A stretch of 64,000 nt of DNA from Vulcanimicrobiota bacterium (GCA_013290125.1 JABCYQ010000002.1:1-64000); one strand, 5' to 3'; shown: positions 43,449 through 52,638, counted from the first letter of the stretch. Notes: generated from the sequence alone by a model not told the origin. Made by a program: numbers and translations.

Positions 43449-44813
43449 ATGCAGAGTTGGAAAGTGCGCGCCGCTCTATGCCTGACTGCCGCGCTTGCGG
43501 TTACGGCCGCGATCGTGTCAGTCGGCCCGGCTAGGGCAGAAGTCCTGGCCATTCTTTCATGCGGCGGTTCGTCGCCGTGCCTGGAATGGGTGAACAGCAA
43601 GAATGGCGACGCGATCAAAGGCGTCTCCACCAACGGCGTCGCGCTCGAAGGCCGGACCCAGTTCAACAGCAGCGGCAAAACTCTCGGCAAGTCCGGCGTG
43701 CTTGGGGCAGATGCGAGCGCAAGCGGAGCGCTCGATAGCGGCGTCACCGGAACGTCGGTCAACGGCACCGGCGTCACAGGCACCGCAACCGGATCCGCCG
43801 GACAAAATGGCGTGGCAGGCTTCTCGGCGAGCACCTTCGGGAGCGGTGTCTATGGCCAGAATAGCTCGACCGGTTTCGGCGTCGCCGGTCGCAACACGTC
43901 GACCGGGCACAACAATGGAGCGGCCGGGGTACTTGCGGATGGCGGCCCGGCGAACGACGGTTTGCACGTAACCTCGGCGGCCGCCAACGGAGTCTATGCG
44001 TTCGCGCAGACCGGAACCGCGCTGTTTGCCAATCAAGGCCCGAACACATTGGCACCTGAGTTATATCTGCAAGACACATCAAGTTCGAACAACAAAATCA
44101 TTCAGGCGGTCGGGCCGTCCGGAAACGTCTTCGAGCTTGACACCCACGGCAATGTCACTATCGCCAGCAATCTTCTCGCTGCCAGCGCTAATCTTGGTTC
44201 GGCAACGCTCGGCAGCACCAGTCTGAGCGGAAATCTCGATATTTCGGGGACCGGCAGCAAAATCGTCAATACGACCAGCTCGAACGATGCGCTTACGCTC
44301 TATGGCGGCGGCGTCGGCACGGGCAGTGAGGTGTTCTCCGTCAGAGATAGCAACGCTGACGAGGAGCTTGTGGTCGATGACAAAGGCGACACGTATATCA
44401 GCGGGTTTCTCATCGTGTACGGCGGCTGTCAAACCGGCTGCGTCGCGGGAGGCAAACGCGTCAACGCCGTCACCGAGTATGCGCCGCTCGAATCCGAGCC
44501 GACCATCGAAGACAACGGCGAAGCGACTCTTTTCGGTGGATTTGCATACGTGCCCCTCGATCCGAAGTTCGCGAACGTCATGGATAAGAACGCATCGTAT
44601 CTCGTGTCCGTGACGCCCGAAGGCGACTGCAACGGACTCTACGTCGCGCAGCGAACCCCGAGCGGTTTCGCCGTGCGCGAGCTCCGAAACGGGCGGGAAT
44701 CACTGGGCTTTGAGTATCGCATCGTGGCAAAGCGCTACGGCGAGCGTGCAGCCCGCCTGCCGATGACCGGCATCATTTCGCGACCGCCGCCGCGGCGTTT
44801 ACCGCGCGCCTGA
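43449..44813 (+). CDS. Secreted Gly/Val-repeat protein with conserved C-terminal beta domain
   Basis: A 454-residue exported protein. ATG 43449 has GGAGA seven bases upstream and a signal peptide (MQSWKVRAALCLTAALAVTA, cleavage at ARAEV). Residues about 75-175 are low-complexity repeats built on GVxGTS, GVAGFS, GVYGQN and GVAGRN, as in phage-tail or surface-fibre proteins. Residues about 220-330 keep tail-fibre-like features (GNVFELDTHGNVTIASNLL, TLGSTSLSGNLDISG). The C-terminal 130 residues (YVPLDPKFANVMDKNASYLV, then GFEYRIVAKRYG) form a compact unit with three Cys. It precedes the multicopper oxidase genes by 22 bases and may be cotranscribed. Likely a cell-surface or fibre protein. Confidence 0.78.
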   Translation: MQSWKVRAALCLTAALAVTAAIVSVGPARAEVLAILSCGGSSPCLEWVNSKNGDAIKGVSTNGVALEGRTQFNSSGKTLGKSGVLGADASASGALDSGVTGTSVNGTGVTGTATGSAGQNGVAGFSASTFGSGVYGQNSSTGFGVAGRNTSTGHNNGAAGVLADGGPANDGLHVTSAAANGVYAFAQTGTALFANQGPNTLAPELYLQDTSSSNNKIIQAVGPSGNVFELDTHGNVTIASNLLAASANLGSATLGSTSLSGNLDISGTGSKIVNTTSSNDALTLYGGGVGTGSEVFSVRDSNADEELVVDDKGDTYISGFLIVYGGCQTGCVAGGKRVNAVTEYAPLESEPTIEDNGEATLFGGFAYVPLDPKFANVMDKNASYLVSVTPEGDCNGLYVAQRTPSGFAVRELRNGRESLGFEYRIVAKRYGERAARLPMTGIISRPPPRRLPRA

Positions 44814-44835
44814 TTTCACAGAAATGGAGAAAAGA

Positions 44836-45924
44836 ATGTTGAAGTTGAGCAGGGTCGCCGCGTTCGTCGCGATGGTCGGAAGCGTTGTTCTGCTCGCGTG
44901 GGCCGCCCCGTCGCAGGCGCGCACGCGCACATATTATATAGCGGCGGATGAGGTGATCTGGAATTACGCTCCGAGCGGAGAAGATCTCATCGCGCAAAGA
45001 CCGCTTCCGCCGCTGGCGCCGATGCAGCTGGGCTGGTCTTATCACAAAGCGATCTACAGGGAATATCTCGACAGCACATTCCGCAAACTAAAACCGCGGT
45101 CTCCGGAAGATGCGTACCTCGGTATACTCGGACCCGTCATCCATGCAGAAGTCGGCGATACCGTCGTCGTCGTGTTTCGAAACAATGCCAGATTTCCGTT
45201 GACGGTGCACGCGCACGGTCTGTTCTACACCAAGTCTTCTGAAGGGGCGCCGTATCAGGACGGCGTTTCCGCCTGGAACAAGAATGGCGACAGCGTGCCG
45301 CAAGGTCAGACGTTCACATATACGTGGCAAGTGCCGGAGCGCGCGGGGCCGGCCCCAGGTGATGGTAGCTCGGTCGTGTGGATGTACCACTCGCACCAAG
45401 ACGAAGTGGGCGATGTCAACACCGGACCGATCGGGCCGATCGTGGTGACCGCGAAGGGCATGGCGAAGGCCGACGGATCACCGAAGGACGTCGATCGCGA
45501 GATTTTCGCCATGTTCGCGCAGTTCGACGAAAGTTCCAGCCGCTATTTCCAGGCCAACATCAGCGACCCGCGTATCAATCCGCGTCACGTCAAACCGGTC
45601 GGGAACTTCTCCACCACCGATGACGACATCTGGACGATCAACGGGTATTCGTTCGGCAACATGCCGGTTCCGAGCATGCGCGTCGGTCAACGCGTGCGCT
45701 GGTATCTCCTTTCGACCATGAGCGACTTCGATTTTCACGCGCCGCACTGGCACGGGAATACCGTCGTGGTGAACGGCATGCGCACGGATCTTGCGCAGCT
45801 GGGGCCGATGGCGATGACCGTCGCCGACATGATTCCAGACGACGCAGGCACGTGGCTTTTCCACTGTCACGTCAACGTTCATCTCGCCGGCGGCATGGAA
45901 GCGCGTTACCGAGTGCTGCCATGA
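44836..45924 (+). CDS. Two-domain multicopper oxidase (laccase-like), all ligands present
   Basis: A 362-residue exported oxidase. ATG 44836 has GGAG with six-base spacing and starts a signal peptide (MLKLSRVAAFVAMVGSVVLL, cleavage near SQARTR). Copper ligands are complete: HAH at 125-127, HSH at 185-187, HAPHWHG at 301-307 and HCHVNVH at 343-349 with the axial Met354. The size fits two-domain laccases or ceruloplasmin-like oxidases, which oxidise phenols or metals and reduce oxygen to water, often as trimers. It forms an operon with the degenerate paralogue immediately downstream (4-base ATGA overlap). Confidence 0.93.
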   Translation: MLKLSRVAAFVAMVGSVVLLAWAAPSQARTRTYYIAADEVIWNYAPSGEDLIAQRPLPPLAPMQLGWSYHKAIYREYLDSTFRKLKPRSPEDAYLGILGPVIHAEVGDTVVVVFRNNARFPLTVHAHGLFYTKSSEGAPYQDGVSAWNKNGDSVPQGQTFTYTWQVPERAGPAPGDGSSVVWMYHSHQDEVGDVNTGPIGPIVVTAKGMAKADGSPKDVDREIFAMFAQFDESSSRYFQANISDPRINPRHVKPVGNFSTTDDDIWTINGYSFGNMPVPSMRVGQRVRWYLLSTMSDFDFHAPHWHGNTVVVNGMRTDLAQLGPMAMTVADMIPDDAGTWLFHCHVNVHLAGGMEARYRVLP

Positions 45925-46946
45925 AGAGCGTCGTCGCTTTGGTCGTCGTCACCATCGCCGGCATGCTTTGTTTCGTCGCGCCGGCCGCGGCGCGTGACCG
46001 CGTCCACTTCATCGCAGCAGACGAGGTTGTTTGGAACTACGCTCCGCAAAATAGAAATATCATCTCGGGCAAGCCGTTGCGCGCACTTCGCCCAGCCCAG
46101 CTCGGTTGGGTCTATCGCAAGGCCCTGTATCGAGAATACACCGACGCGACGTTCAAAACACTCTTGCCGATTCCACCGGGCGAACGCTACCGCGGTCTCG
46201 CCGGCCCGACGGTCCACGCGGAAGTCGGTGATACCGTTATCATCGTCTTTCGGAATCGAACCACGCTGCCTCTCGACATCGCGCCGACCGGCGTGGTTTC
46301 CAAGCCCATGCCGACTGCGGTCAGACCGGGAACGACGGTCACGTATCGTTGGCCCGTCACGGCGGCCGCTGGCCCCGCATCGGCGGATACGAGCTCCCTC
46401 GTATGGGCGTATATCTCCGACGTCCGGCAAGGAACGGTCGATAGCGCCGGGCTCATCGGTCCGTTGATCGTGACGCGTCGCGGCGAAGCTCGCGCCGATG
46501 GCTCGCCCGCCGATGTCGACCAAGAGATCGTCACGCTGTTCTCGTCGCAACTTGAAGATCAGAGTCCGCTCGTCGCTGAGAATCTGCAGGATCGCTCGAT
46601 AAATACGCGGGGGATCAACGGACATGCCGGGTCGTTTTCCCCCGATAACGCGTTTCCGTCGATCAATGGATACGTCTACGGCAACATGCCGATGCCGGCG
46701 CTGCGTGAGCATAGCCGGGTGAGGTGGTATCTGCTCACGACGATGAACGGTTTCGACGGTCACACGCCGACGTTTAGCGGTCAAACGGTTGTCACTCAAG
46801 GCAATCGCGCTGACGCGGTCAATTTGGTGTTCCGTCAAGCCGTCGTGGACATGGTGCCGGATGATCCCGGTATCTGGCTCTTGACGTGCAGCAATGACAT
46901 CCACCTCGCGCTGGGAATGGAGGCACGCTACGAAGTGCTGCCGTGA
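45921..46946 (+). CDS. Multicopper-oxidase paralogue lacking most copper ligands
   Basis: A 341-residue exported protein clearly homologous end to end to the preceding oxidase (shared IAADEVVWNYAP, QLGWVYRKALYREY, INGYVYGNMPMPALR and GMEARYEVLP). The copper sites are gone: HAH is replaced by APT (121-123), the HSH motif by ISD in AYISDVRQ, HAPHWHG by HTPTFSG, and HCHVNVH by TCSNDIH. Only single His/Cys/Met remain. The frame is intact with a good signal peptide (MKSVVALVVVTIAGMLCF), so it is not a pseudogene. It may be a structural partner, as cupredoxin domains in factor V/VIII, or a ligand-binding protein. Confidence 0.88.
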   Translation: MKSVVALVVVTIAGMLCFVAPAAARDRVHFIAADEVVWNYAPQNRNIISGKPLRALRPAQLGWVYRKALYREYTDATFKTLLPIPPGERYRGLAGPTVHAEVGDTVIIVFRNRTTLPLDIAPTGVVSKPMPTAVRPGTTVTYRWPVTAAAGPASADTSSLVWAYISDVRQGTVDSAGLIGPLIVTRRGEARADGSPADVDQEIVTLFSSQLEDQSPLVAENLQDRSINTRGINGHAGSFSPDNAFPSINGYVYGNMPMPALREHSRVRWYLLTTMNGFDGHTPTFSGQTVVTQGNRADAVNLVFRQAVVDMVPDDPGIWLLTCSNDIHLALGMEARYEVLP

Positions 46947-47009
46947 GAGGCGCGCGTTAGCAGACGGAGGCGACGAGGTTCGACTTCGGGCCTGATTGAA
47001 CACGTCGCG

Positions 47010-50000
47010 ATGCCTTCAGGATCGCAATTAGACGTGATCCTCTTCGGTCAGCCGCGTGTGCTCGCCGGCGACCGCGTTCTGAAATTCTCGAAACATCAAC
47101 TGTCGCTCTCGCTCTTGGCCTACTTGGTCATGCACAAGGGCGAAGCGATATCTCGGCCTTTTCTCGCGTTCACTCTTTTTCCCGACGAGCCTGAGGAAAC
47201 GGCCCTAGCCGAATTACGGCGCTACCTTTCTTTGTTGAACAAAGCGCTTCCGAAGCCGGCGGATGGTGCGTCTTGGATCATGTCGGACGCGGACAGCGTG
47301 AGTTGGAACGCCGCTGCCGAATGTTTTGTCGACGTCGCGGAGTTCGAACGGCTCGCCGGGGAGTCGGATTCGCTCGCGCGGGCCGTGGAGCTCTATCGTG
47401 GAGATTTCCTGGAAGATGCGTACGATGATTGGGTCGTCACAGTTCGGGAGCGGCTTCGCTCCGCGTACATCGCAGCGCTGGGACGACTAGTTCTCCTACA
47501 CCGAAGCCGGCGTGAATTCGCGAGCGCTATCGGTTACGCGCAACGCCTGCTCGCAGCCGAGCCGTGGCGCGAGGATGCCCTCCGCCAACTCATGGCTGCT
47601 CGATATGGCTCTGCGGACGCGGCAGGCGCGCTCGCCGAGTACGCTCGCTTTGCCGATAAGCTTCGAGCCGAAATGCGAGTCGAGCCGATGCCGGAGACGG
47701 TGGCCGTGCGCGACGCCATCCTCCGCAATGCTGCCCTGCCCGGCGCCTTGGATGCCCCTGCGCCGCGTGAGTCAAACCACAGACCGGCGGCTCGCGGCCT
47801 TCCGTTCGTCGGGCGGGCGAACCAACTCGCCCACTTGCGGATGATGTGGAGCCGCGCGGCACGCGGAGCGGGTTCGGTCGTATTCGTCGGCGGCGAGGCC
47901 GGAATCGGAAAAACGCGCCTGCTCTCCGAATTCGCGCTCGCCGTCGAATCGGAAGGCGGACGGGTGGCCGTCGGGTCGACATCCTATCCCGAAGCCGCGC
48001 CGTATCAATGCATCGTCGACGCTCTGCGCGCCGCAATGCCTGCGTTGAAGTTGGACCAACCCGACCGTTCGTCGCTCGCGGTCCTGGCGCAAATACTGCC
48101 TGAACTGGGCGCGCTGTATCCGGACATCGGCCCGCCACCCGCCTTGCCACTCGAGCGTGAAGCGACGCGCTTACTCGATGCACTTGCTCGCTACGCGGTC
48201 GAGTTCGCCCGAGTCCGGCCAGCGATGTTCGGGTTGGAAGATCTTCACTGGGCCGGAAACTCCACGATCGATGCATTGTCGGCTATTGCCCGCCGCGCAT
48301 CGCGGTCACCCTTGCTCGTCGTCGCCACATTCCGAGACGAAGATACCGAGCGCGGGCATCCGTTGCGCGCGGCGATCCGAGATCTCACGAGTCAGCGCTT
48401 GGCGAGCCATCTCACTCTCGGCAGACTGGGCCGCGACGAAATTCGGCTCTTGCTCGAGACGATGCCGGCCGCCGCGTTCGGGAGATCCGAGGAAAGCACG
48501 GACCAGCTTTACGGCGCAAGCGAGGGCAATCCGTTCTTCTTGAACGAGGCAATCGCGGAACTCGCAGAGCGCGATGCAAGTGACGATGAGGCGACGCGAA
48601 AAGGACCCTCGTCGAGCGCGGCGATCGTCGCTTCGCGTATCGCCCGGCTTTCCGCCGGCGCCCGCGCCGTCGCTGAGATCGCCGCAGTGGCCGGGCAGGC
48701 GTTCAACATCGAGGTCGTGCGTCAAGTCAGCGGGCTAGACCCGACGCAAGTCGGCGACGGCATAAACGAGCTTATCGACCGTGCGATCATCCGTGACGCG
48801 GGGTCGCGAAGCCGGTTCGACTACGCGTTTTCCCATCATCTTATCGCCGACGCGGTCTATCAGTCGATCGACGTGCAAGCGCGCACGCGCCGCCATGCTC
48901 GGGCGGCACACGTGCTTGAACAACTCGTGGGGGATCGTACCGACGAGATCGCGCGCGATCTAGCGTTCCATTACGAGTTGGGCGGCCTTTCAGCGCCGGC
49001 GACGGCGTGGTATGCAGTCGCGGCGCGCAGGTCCGCCCGCCTCTATGCAAACGAAGAGGCGCTGGAGTTCGCCGAAAAGGCGATTTCGGGTACCAGCGAT
49101 CCCGCGGCGCGCATCCCGCTCGTCCAGCTCTCGGAAGATCTACGGAGCCGGCGCGGCGATCGGGAAGGCCAACGCCGGGATATCGATCTCCTAGCGCGAC
49201 TTGTCGACGAAAGCGGCAGCGATGCCCGATCGGCCGCGACGCTGCGCGCGGACGTCCTGCGACGGCGCATCAAACTTGCGCGAAGTCTTGGTGCGGCGGA
49301 CGAAGAGACATCGCTCATCGACGAACTATGCGTCTTGGCAAAAAAATCCGGGGATGCTGCCGCGCGCGCCGATGCTGCATTGCAGCAAGCGACACACCTG
49401 CTCTTGCAAAGCCGGTCGCGCGAGTCCCAACCGCATGCGCGACGCGCGCTGAAACTCTACGAAACAAGCGGTCACTTCGCCAAGCAGATCGAGTGCCTAT
49501 GGCTGCTGGTCGACGCGGCGACCAATCTCGGCGACTTCCGTGCGTCTCAATCGTACTTGGATCTCTTGCGAAAACGTGCCGCGGAGTCCGGCGATCGAGC
49601 GGCTCAGGCGCGCGCGCTTTCGGTCATCGCCACTGAAGCGCTGCTGCACCAGCGCTACCGGGAATGCTATGACAGAACGTACGAGGCGTTGGCGCTCAAT
49701 CTCGAACTCGGCGACCGCGAGGCGGAAGCCGCATCGCGTTCGCGGATCGCTGTCGCCGCGGCGTGGCTCGGGATGTTCGACGAGGCCCTCGCCGAGTTCT
49801 CCGCTGCCCTCGATACCTACGAATCGATCGGCCATCGGCGCGGTCTTGCGACAACGCTGACCAACAAGACGGTCTTGACGATGCGGCTCGGGCTGTTTGG
49901 CGAATCGAAAGATCTCATCGGTCGGTCCGAGGAACTTGTCGCAGTCGTGCGCGAGCGCCGCATGTCGGTGGCCAACGCCGTCAATTTGAGTTTCATCAAT

Positions 50001-50519
50001 CTGCATCTCGGCGACGCGCGCGCGGCGAAGGATTTCGCTGCCGGGGCGCTCGCCGAGGCGCGCGAGATAGATTTCCCTGTCTTTGAGGCGGCGGCTCTCG
50101 CGAACTTGGGCAACGCGGAGCGCGTGCTCGGTGATAACGAAGCGGCGATCTCGCACATGTCCGCCGGCATCGCTATTCGCCGCAAAGTGCAAGAGCCGGG
50201 CGATTTCGCCGACGATTTGTCCGACCTTGCGCTCGCGTATGTTCAGGCCGGGAGGCTGGACGACGCACGACTCGTCGCTGACGAATTGTCGAATATAGCT
50301 TCGAAGCCGCTGGACGGCGCTTTTTGGCCCCAATACATACATTGGGTGATATCACAGGTCTATCGCTCGTGCGGTGATCACCGCCTTGCCGGCGAGTCGG
50401 CAGGCCGTGCGGTTAGCGCGCTCGAGGAATTTGCCGCGAAAATCGGGCAGCCGGCCATGCGCGAGGCGTTCCTGGCAATCGATGTGAACCGAGACATTCT
50501 CGCCGCCGCCCGTACGTGA
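47010..50519 (+). CDS. BTAD-AAA ATPase-TPR giant transcriptional regulator
   Basis: A 1169-residue regulator. Residues about 8-95 look like an OmpR/SARP-type winged helix (LDVILFGQPRVLAGDR, then ELRRYLSLLNKAL), about 100-240 are a bacterial transcriptional activator domain (ELYRGDFLEDAYDDWVV; LLAAEPWREDALRQLM). Residues about 268-560 form a STAND-like ATPase: FVGRANQLAHL, Walker A GGEAGIGKT at 294-302 and a Walker B FGLEDLHW region. The C-terminal half is TPR. ATP- and ligand-dependent activation of adjacent genes is usual for this class. The upstream multicopper pair is the obvious neighbour but is separated by 63 bases with no evident operator. No C-terminal LuxR HTH. Confidence 0.85.
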   Translation: MPSGSQLDVILFGQPRVLAGDRVLKFSKHQLSLSLLAYLVMHKGEAISRPFLAFTLFPDEPEETALAELRRYLSLLNKALPKPADGASWIMSDADSVSWNAAAECFVDVAEFERLAGESDSLARAVELYRGDFLEDAYDDWVVTVRERLRSAYIAALGRLVLLHRSRREFASAIGYAQRLLAAEPWREDALRQLMAARYGSADAAGALAEYARFADKLRAEMRVEPMPETVAVRDAILRNAALPGALDAPAPRESNHRPAARGLPFVGRANQLAHLRMMWSRAARGAGSVVFVGGEAGIGKTRLLSEFALAVESEGGRVAVGSTSYPEAAPYQCIVDALRAAMPALKLDQPDRSSLAVLAQILPELGALYPDIGPPPALPLEREATRLLDALARYAVEFARVRPAMFGLEDLHWAGNSTIDALSAIARRASRSPLLVVATFRDEDTERGHPLRAAIRDLTSQRLASHLTLGRLGRDEIRLLLETMPAAAFGRSEESTDQLYGASEGNPFFLNEAIAELAERDASDDEATRKGPSSSAAIVASRIARLSAGARAVAEIAAVAGQAFNIEVVRQVSGLDPTQVGDGINELIDRAIIRDAGSRSRFDYAFSHHLIADAVYQSIDVQARTRRHARAAHVLEQLVGDRTDEIARDLAFHYELGGLSAPATAWYAVAARRSARLYANEEALEFAEKAISGTSDPAARIPLVQLSEDLRSRRGDREGQRRDIDLLARLVDESGSDARSAATLRADVLRRRIKLARSLGAADEETSLIDELCVLAKKSGDAAARADAALQQATHLLLQSRSRESQPHARRALKLYETSGHFAKQIECLWLLVDAATNLGDFRASQSYLDLLRKRAAESGDRAAQARALSVIATEALLHQRYRECYDRTYEALALNLELGDREAEAASRSRIAVAAAWLGMFDEALAEFSAALDTYESIGHRRGLATTLTNKTVLTMRLGLFGESKDLIGRSEELVAVVRERRMSVANAVNLSFINLHLGDARAAKDFAAGALAEAREIDFPVFEAAALANLGNAERVLGDNEAAISHMSAGIAIRRKVQEPGDFADDLSDLALAYVQAGRLDDARLVADELSNIASKPLDGAFWPQYIHWVISQVYRSCGDHRLAGESAGRAVSALEEFAAKIGQPAMREAFLAIDVNRDILAAART

Positions 50520-50549
50520 GGCGCACGGTTGTCTGGTAGGCTTGGGACC

Positions 50550-50756
50550 ATGGATGACGAGCGGGGCCCGCGCGACCAGGTCTTTCTGGTCCGGATGTGG
50601 CCGGCGCGGCAGGCGAGCGAACGGCATATCTGGCGCGGATCGATTCAGCACGTGCCGTCCGGGCGAAGGCTCTACGTCTCGGGACTTGCAGACGTCCTCG
50701 AGTTCATCACGACCGAGCTATCGGAATCGACGGCCGAAGAACGCGCCGGCTCGTAA
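50550..50756 (+). CDS. Small protein with conserved-looking RGSIQHVPSG core
   Basis: A 68-residue protein starting at ATG 50550. The core VFLVRMWPARQ, then HIWRGSIQHVPSGRRLYVS and LADVLEFITTEL reads as a beta-hairpin followed by one helix. I recall similar short proteins in related genomes but cannot name a family. It lies 30 bases downstream of the giant regulator and may be translated from the same transcript. Confidence 0.55.
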   Translation: MDDERGPRDQVFLVRMWPARQASERHIWRGSIQHVPSGRRLYVSGLADVLEFITTELSESTAEERAGS

Positions 50757-50768
50757 CATTTGGTCTTT

Positions 50769-50846
50769 CTGAAGGGGCCGATGCCGAAGGGGCCGACTTT
50801 AGATCGGCCCACGTCATAGGGGCAGACTAGCGTCGACCCCTTTCAG
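50769..50846. repeat. Family A palindrome, diverged and internally duplicated
   Basis: Begins CTGAAGGGGCCGA, repeats CGAAGGGGCCGACTTTAG soon after, and ends CGACCCCTTTCAG. The layout matches the copies at 7880 and 36856 but the arms have substitutions, so a long perfect inverted repeat is lost while short stems remain. Confidence 0.6.
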
Positions 50847-50850
50847 GCAG

Positions 50851-51336
50851 TTAGAGCACCTTCAACATGTCGATGCGCACCAGGCCCCTGCCCTGGGAAG
50901 GGTCTGACTGTTCTCCGTCTACTCGGTACCCCAGCCGCTCGTAATATTCGATCAGACCGAGCTCGCGATACGTCTGAAGGTAGACGACTGCCGCGCCCTC
51001 GCCCCGCGCCGTCTCCTCGACTTCGCAAACGAGTCGCTCGCCGATACCACGACGGCGAAACGGTACGACCACGCCAAGCCTGAATAGCTGCACGACCCTG
51101 CCCTCCCGCGCGCTCGATATCGTGCCCACGTCGTTCCCATCGCAGCGTGCGATGAACGACGCGTTGCCGCGCTGTGCGAGAAACGCCAGTACTTCCGCCG
51201 CCGTCAGCGGCGGAAGCGGAGCTAGCCACGCGGTGGTTTCGTACGCGGCGACCGCGATGCGCACGACCGAGCTAGCATCACGCGCGCGCGCGCGGCGTGT
51301 CGTTATCGCGACCGGGTTGGACCGAGCATGATGCAT
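50851..51336 (-). CDS. GNAT-family N-acetyltransferase
   Basis: A 161-residue acetyl-CoA-dependent acyltransferase. The pattern RLGVVVPFRRRGIGERLVCEVEE at about residues 88-110 is the GNAT acetyl-CoA site (R/Q-x-x-G-x-G/A) and LIEYYERLGYRVDGE at about 133-147 is the closing strand-helix. Substrate unknown. ATG 51336 is chosen; the frame is open upstream but overlaps the oppositely oriented gene. The start codon overlaps the start codon of that gene (CATG), an unusual arrangement. Confidence 0.85.
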   Translation of the reverse strand: MHHARSNPVAITTRRARARDASSVVRIAVAAYETTAWLAPLPPLTAAEVLAFLAQRGNASFIARCDGNDVGTISSAREGRVVQLFRLGVVVPFRRRGIGERLVCEVEETARGEGAAVVYLQTYRELGLIEYYERLGYRVDGEQSDPSQGRGLVRIDMLKVL

Positions 51337-51787
51337 GTCGTGTTCGCTCGAAGAGACGGTGCGGTTGGGCGGCGCCGTTCGCCACGGCGGGGCGCACATC
51401 CTGAAGCCAGAGGAGCGATTTGTCGCGATGCGGGTACGACTGCGGCTGCTGTTCACGAGCTTTAATAAGGCGATCGCCGAATACGTGCTTGCTCGGCTCG
51501 AGCTCTCGCTCGTCAATCCCGAATCGGTGACAGCCCCGCTGGTCGCACGTCTCGGCGCATATCTGCCCCTAGATGAGGGGCTTCGAGACACGTGGCCTCG
51601 CGCCCACGCGCAAGTGCGCGAAGCCCAGGCTTACGTCGGCGCGGTGGAGCGCGGCGAGCTTAGCGTTCGACGCGACGAAGTTTGGGAGCGCTTCGCCTTC
51701 TCGGTGCGCCAGATGGCGCAGTACGCGAGCGGCATAGACTGGCTGCAGACGAGCATTCGCTCAAAGCGCGACGACGTCTCGCCGTGA
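51335..51787 (+). CDS. Hypothetical protein upstream of 3-hydroxyacyl-CoA dehydrogenase
   Basis: Up to 150 residues, all helical in style (RLRLLFTSFNKAIAEYVLARLEL; EVWERFAFSVRQMAQYASGID). No family recognised. ATG 51335 shares bases with the divergent GNAT start, so the true start may be GTG 51359 or ATG 51428, the latter giving 119 residues. The stop overlaps the next GTG (GTGA), so it is coupled to the dehydrogenase gene. Confidence 0.6.
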   Translation: MSCSLEETVRLGGAVRHGGAHILKPEERFVAMRVRLRLLFTSFNKAIAEYVLARLELSLVNPESVTAPLVARLGAYLPLDEGLRDTWPRAHAQVREAQAYVGAVERGELSVRRDEVWERFAFSVRQMAQYASGIDWLQTSIRSKRDDVSP

Positions 51788-52629
51788 TCAAGACGTGCGC
51801 CGTGCTGGGCGCCGGCGTCATGGGGAATGGAATCGCGCATAGTCTTGCCGTGGGCGGATTTCGCGTTCATCTTATCGATGCGTCGCCGGATGCCGTCGCA
51901 GCCGGCCTAGCCAAAATCGACGAAAATCTTGCGACTGGCATATCGCGCGGCAAGACGACAGAGGCGGACGCGCGCGCGATCCGGGCGCGCATAACGACAT
52001 CGAGTGCGCTGCACGACGCGGCGCCGGCGGAACTCGTGATCGAGGCAGTTCCCGAAGTGATGGAACTGAAGCATGCGGTCATGCGCGAGATCGAGGCGGC
52101 GTGCGCGCCCGATGCGATCTTCGCCACCAATACTTCCGCGCTCTCGGTGACCGAGATCGCCGCAGCACTGGCCGATCCATCGCGCGTCATAGGCATGCAC
52201 TACTTCAACCCCGCGCACATCATGAAACTCGTGGAGATCGTGCGCGGCCTTGAGACGTCCGACCGGGCCTACGAAGTCGCAGTCGAAGTCGCCGCTGCCT
52301 GCGGTAAAGAAACCGTGCTGATGAACGAAGCGCCCGGTTTTGCCACGAGCCGCATCAACGCCCTCATCGGCAACGAGGCGTTCTATATGTTGATGGAAGG
52401 CGTCGCATCGGCGCGCGACATCGACAAGGCGCTGAAGCTCGGGCTCAACCATCCAATGGGACCGTTCGAACTAGTCGATCTTGTCGGCCTCGACACGCGC
52501 TTGAGGATCCTCGAATATCTGCATGGCGCACTCGGCGATCGATTCCGTCCGTGCCCGCTGCTCGTGAAATACGTGAAAGCCGGCCGCCTCGGCCGCAAAG
52601 TCGGCCGCGGCGTGTACGACTACCCGTAA
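51784..52629 (+). CDS. 3-hydroxyacyl-CoA dehydrogenase (3-hydroxybutyryl-CoA dehydrogenase type)
   Basis: A 281-residue NAD-dependent dehydrogenase. Rossmann start AVLGAGVMGNGIAHSLAVGGF at residues 5-25; catalytic region NTSALSVTEIAA, His and Glu in GMHYFNPAHIMKLVEIVRG; C-terminal NHPMGPFELVDLVGLDT and VGRGVYDYP. It oxidises L-3-hydroxyacyl-CoA esters in beta-oxidation-like routes. Size equals single-function Hbd/PaaH proteins. It lies beside the CoA-ester locus at 52.7-58.4 kb and could provide its dehydrogenation step. GTG 51784 overlaps the previous stop. Confidence 0.93.
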   Translation: MIKTCAVLGAGVMGNGIAHSLAVGGFRVHLIDASPDAVAAGLAKIDENLATGISRGKTTEADARAIRARITTSSALHDAAPAELVIEAVPEVMELKHAVMREIEAACAPDAIFATNTSALSVTEIAAALADPSRVIGMHYFNPAHIMKLVEIVRGLETSDRAYEVAVEVAAACGKETVLMNEAPGFATSRINALIGNEAFYMLMEGVASARDIDKALKLGLNHPMGPFELVDLVGLDTRLRILEYLHGALGDRFRPCPLLVKYVKAGRLGRKVGRGVYDYP

Positions 52630-52638
52630 TTCATTTTC

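Noticed and set aside
43449-44813. Prophage remnant (tail-fibre-like protein)
   Set aside because: It has a Sec signal peptide and sits among exported enzymes, with no phage structural, lysis or integrase gene nearby.
45921-46946. Second multicopper oxidase as a pseudogene
   Set aside because: The frame is intact over 341 codons with signal peptide and conserved scaffold, so it is treated as a real non-copper paralogue.
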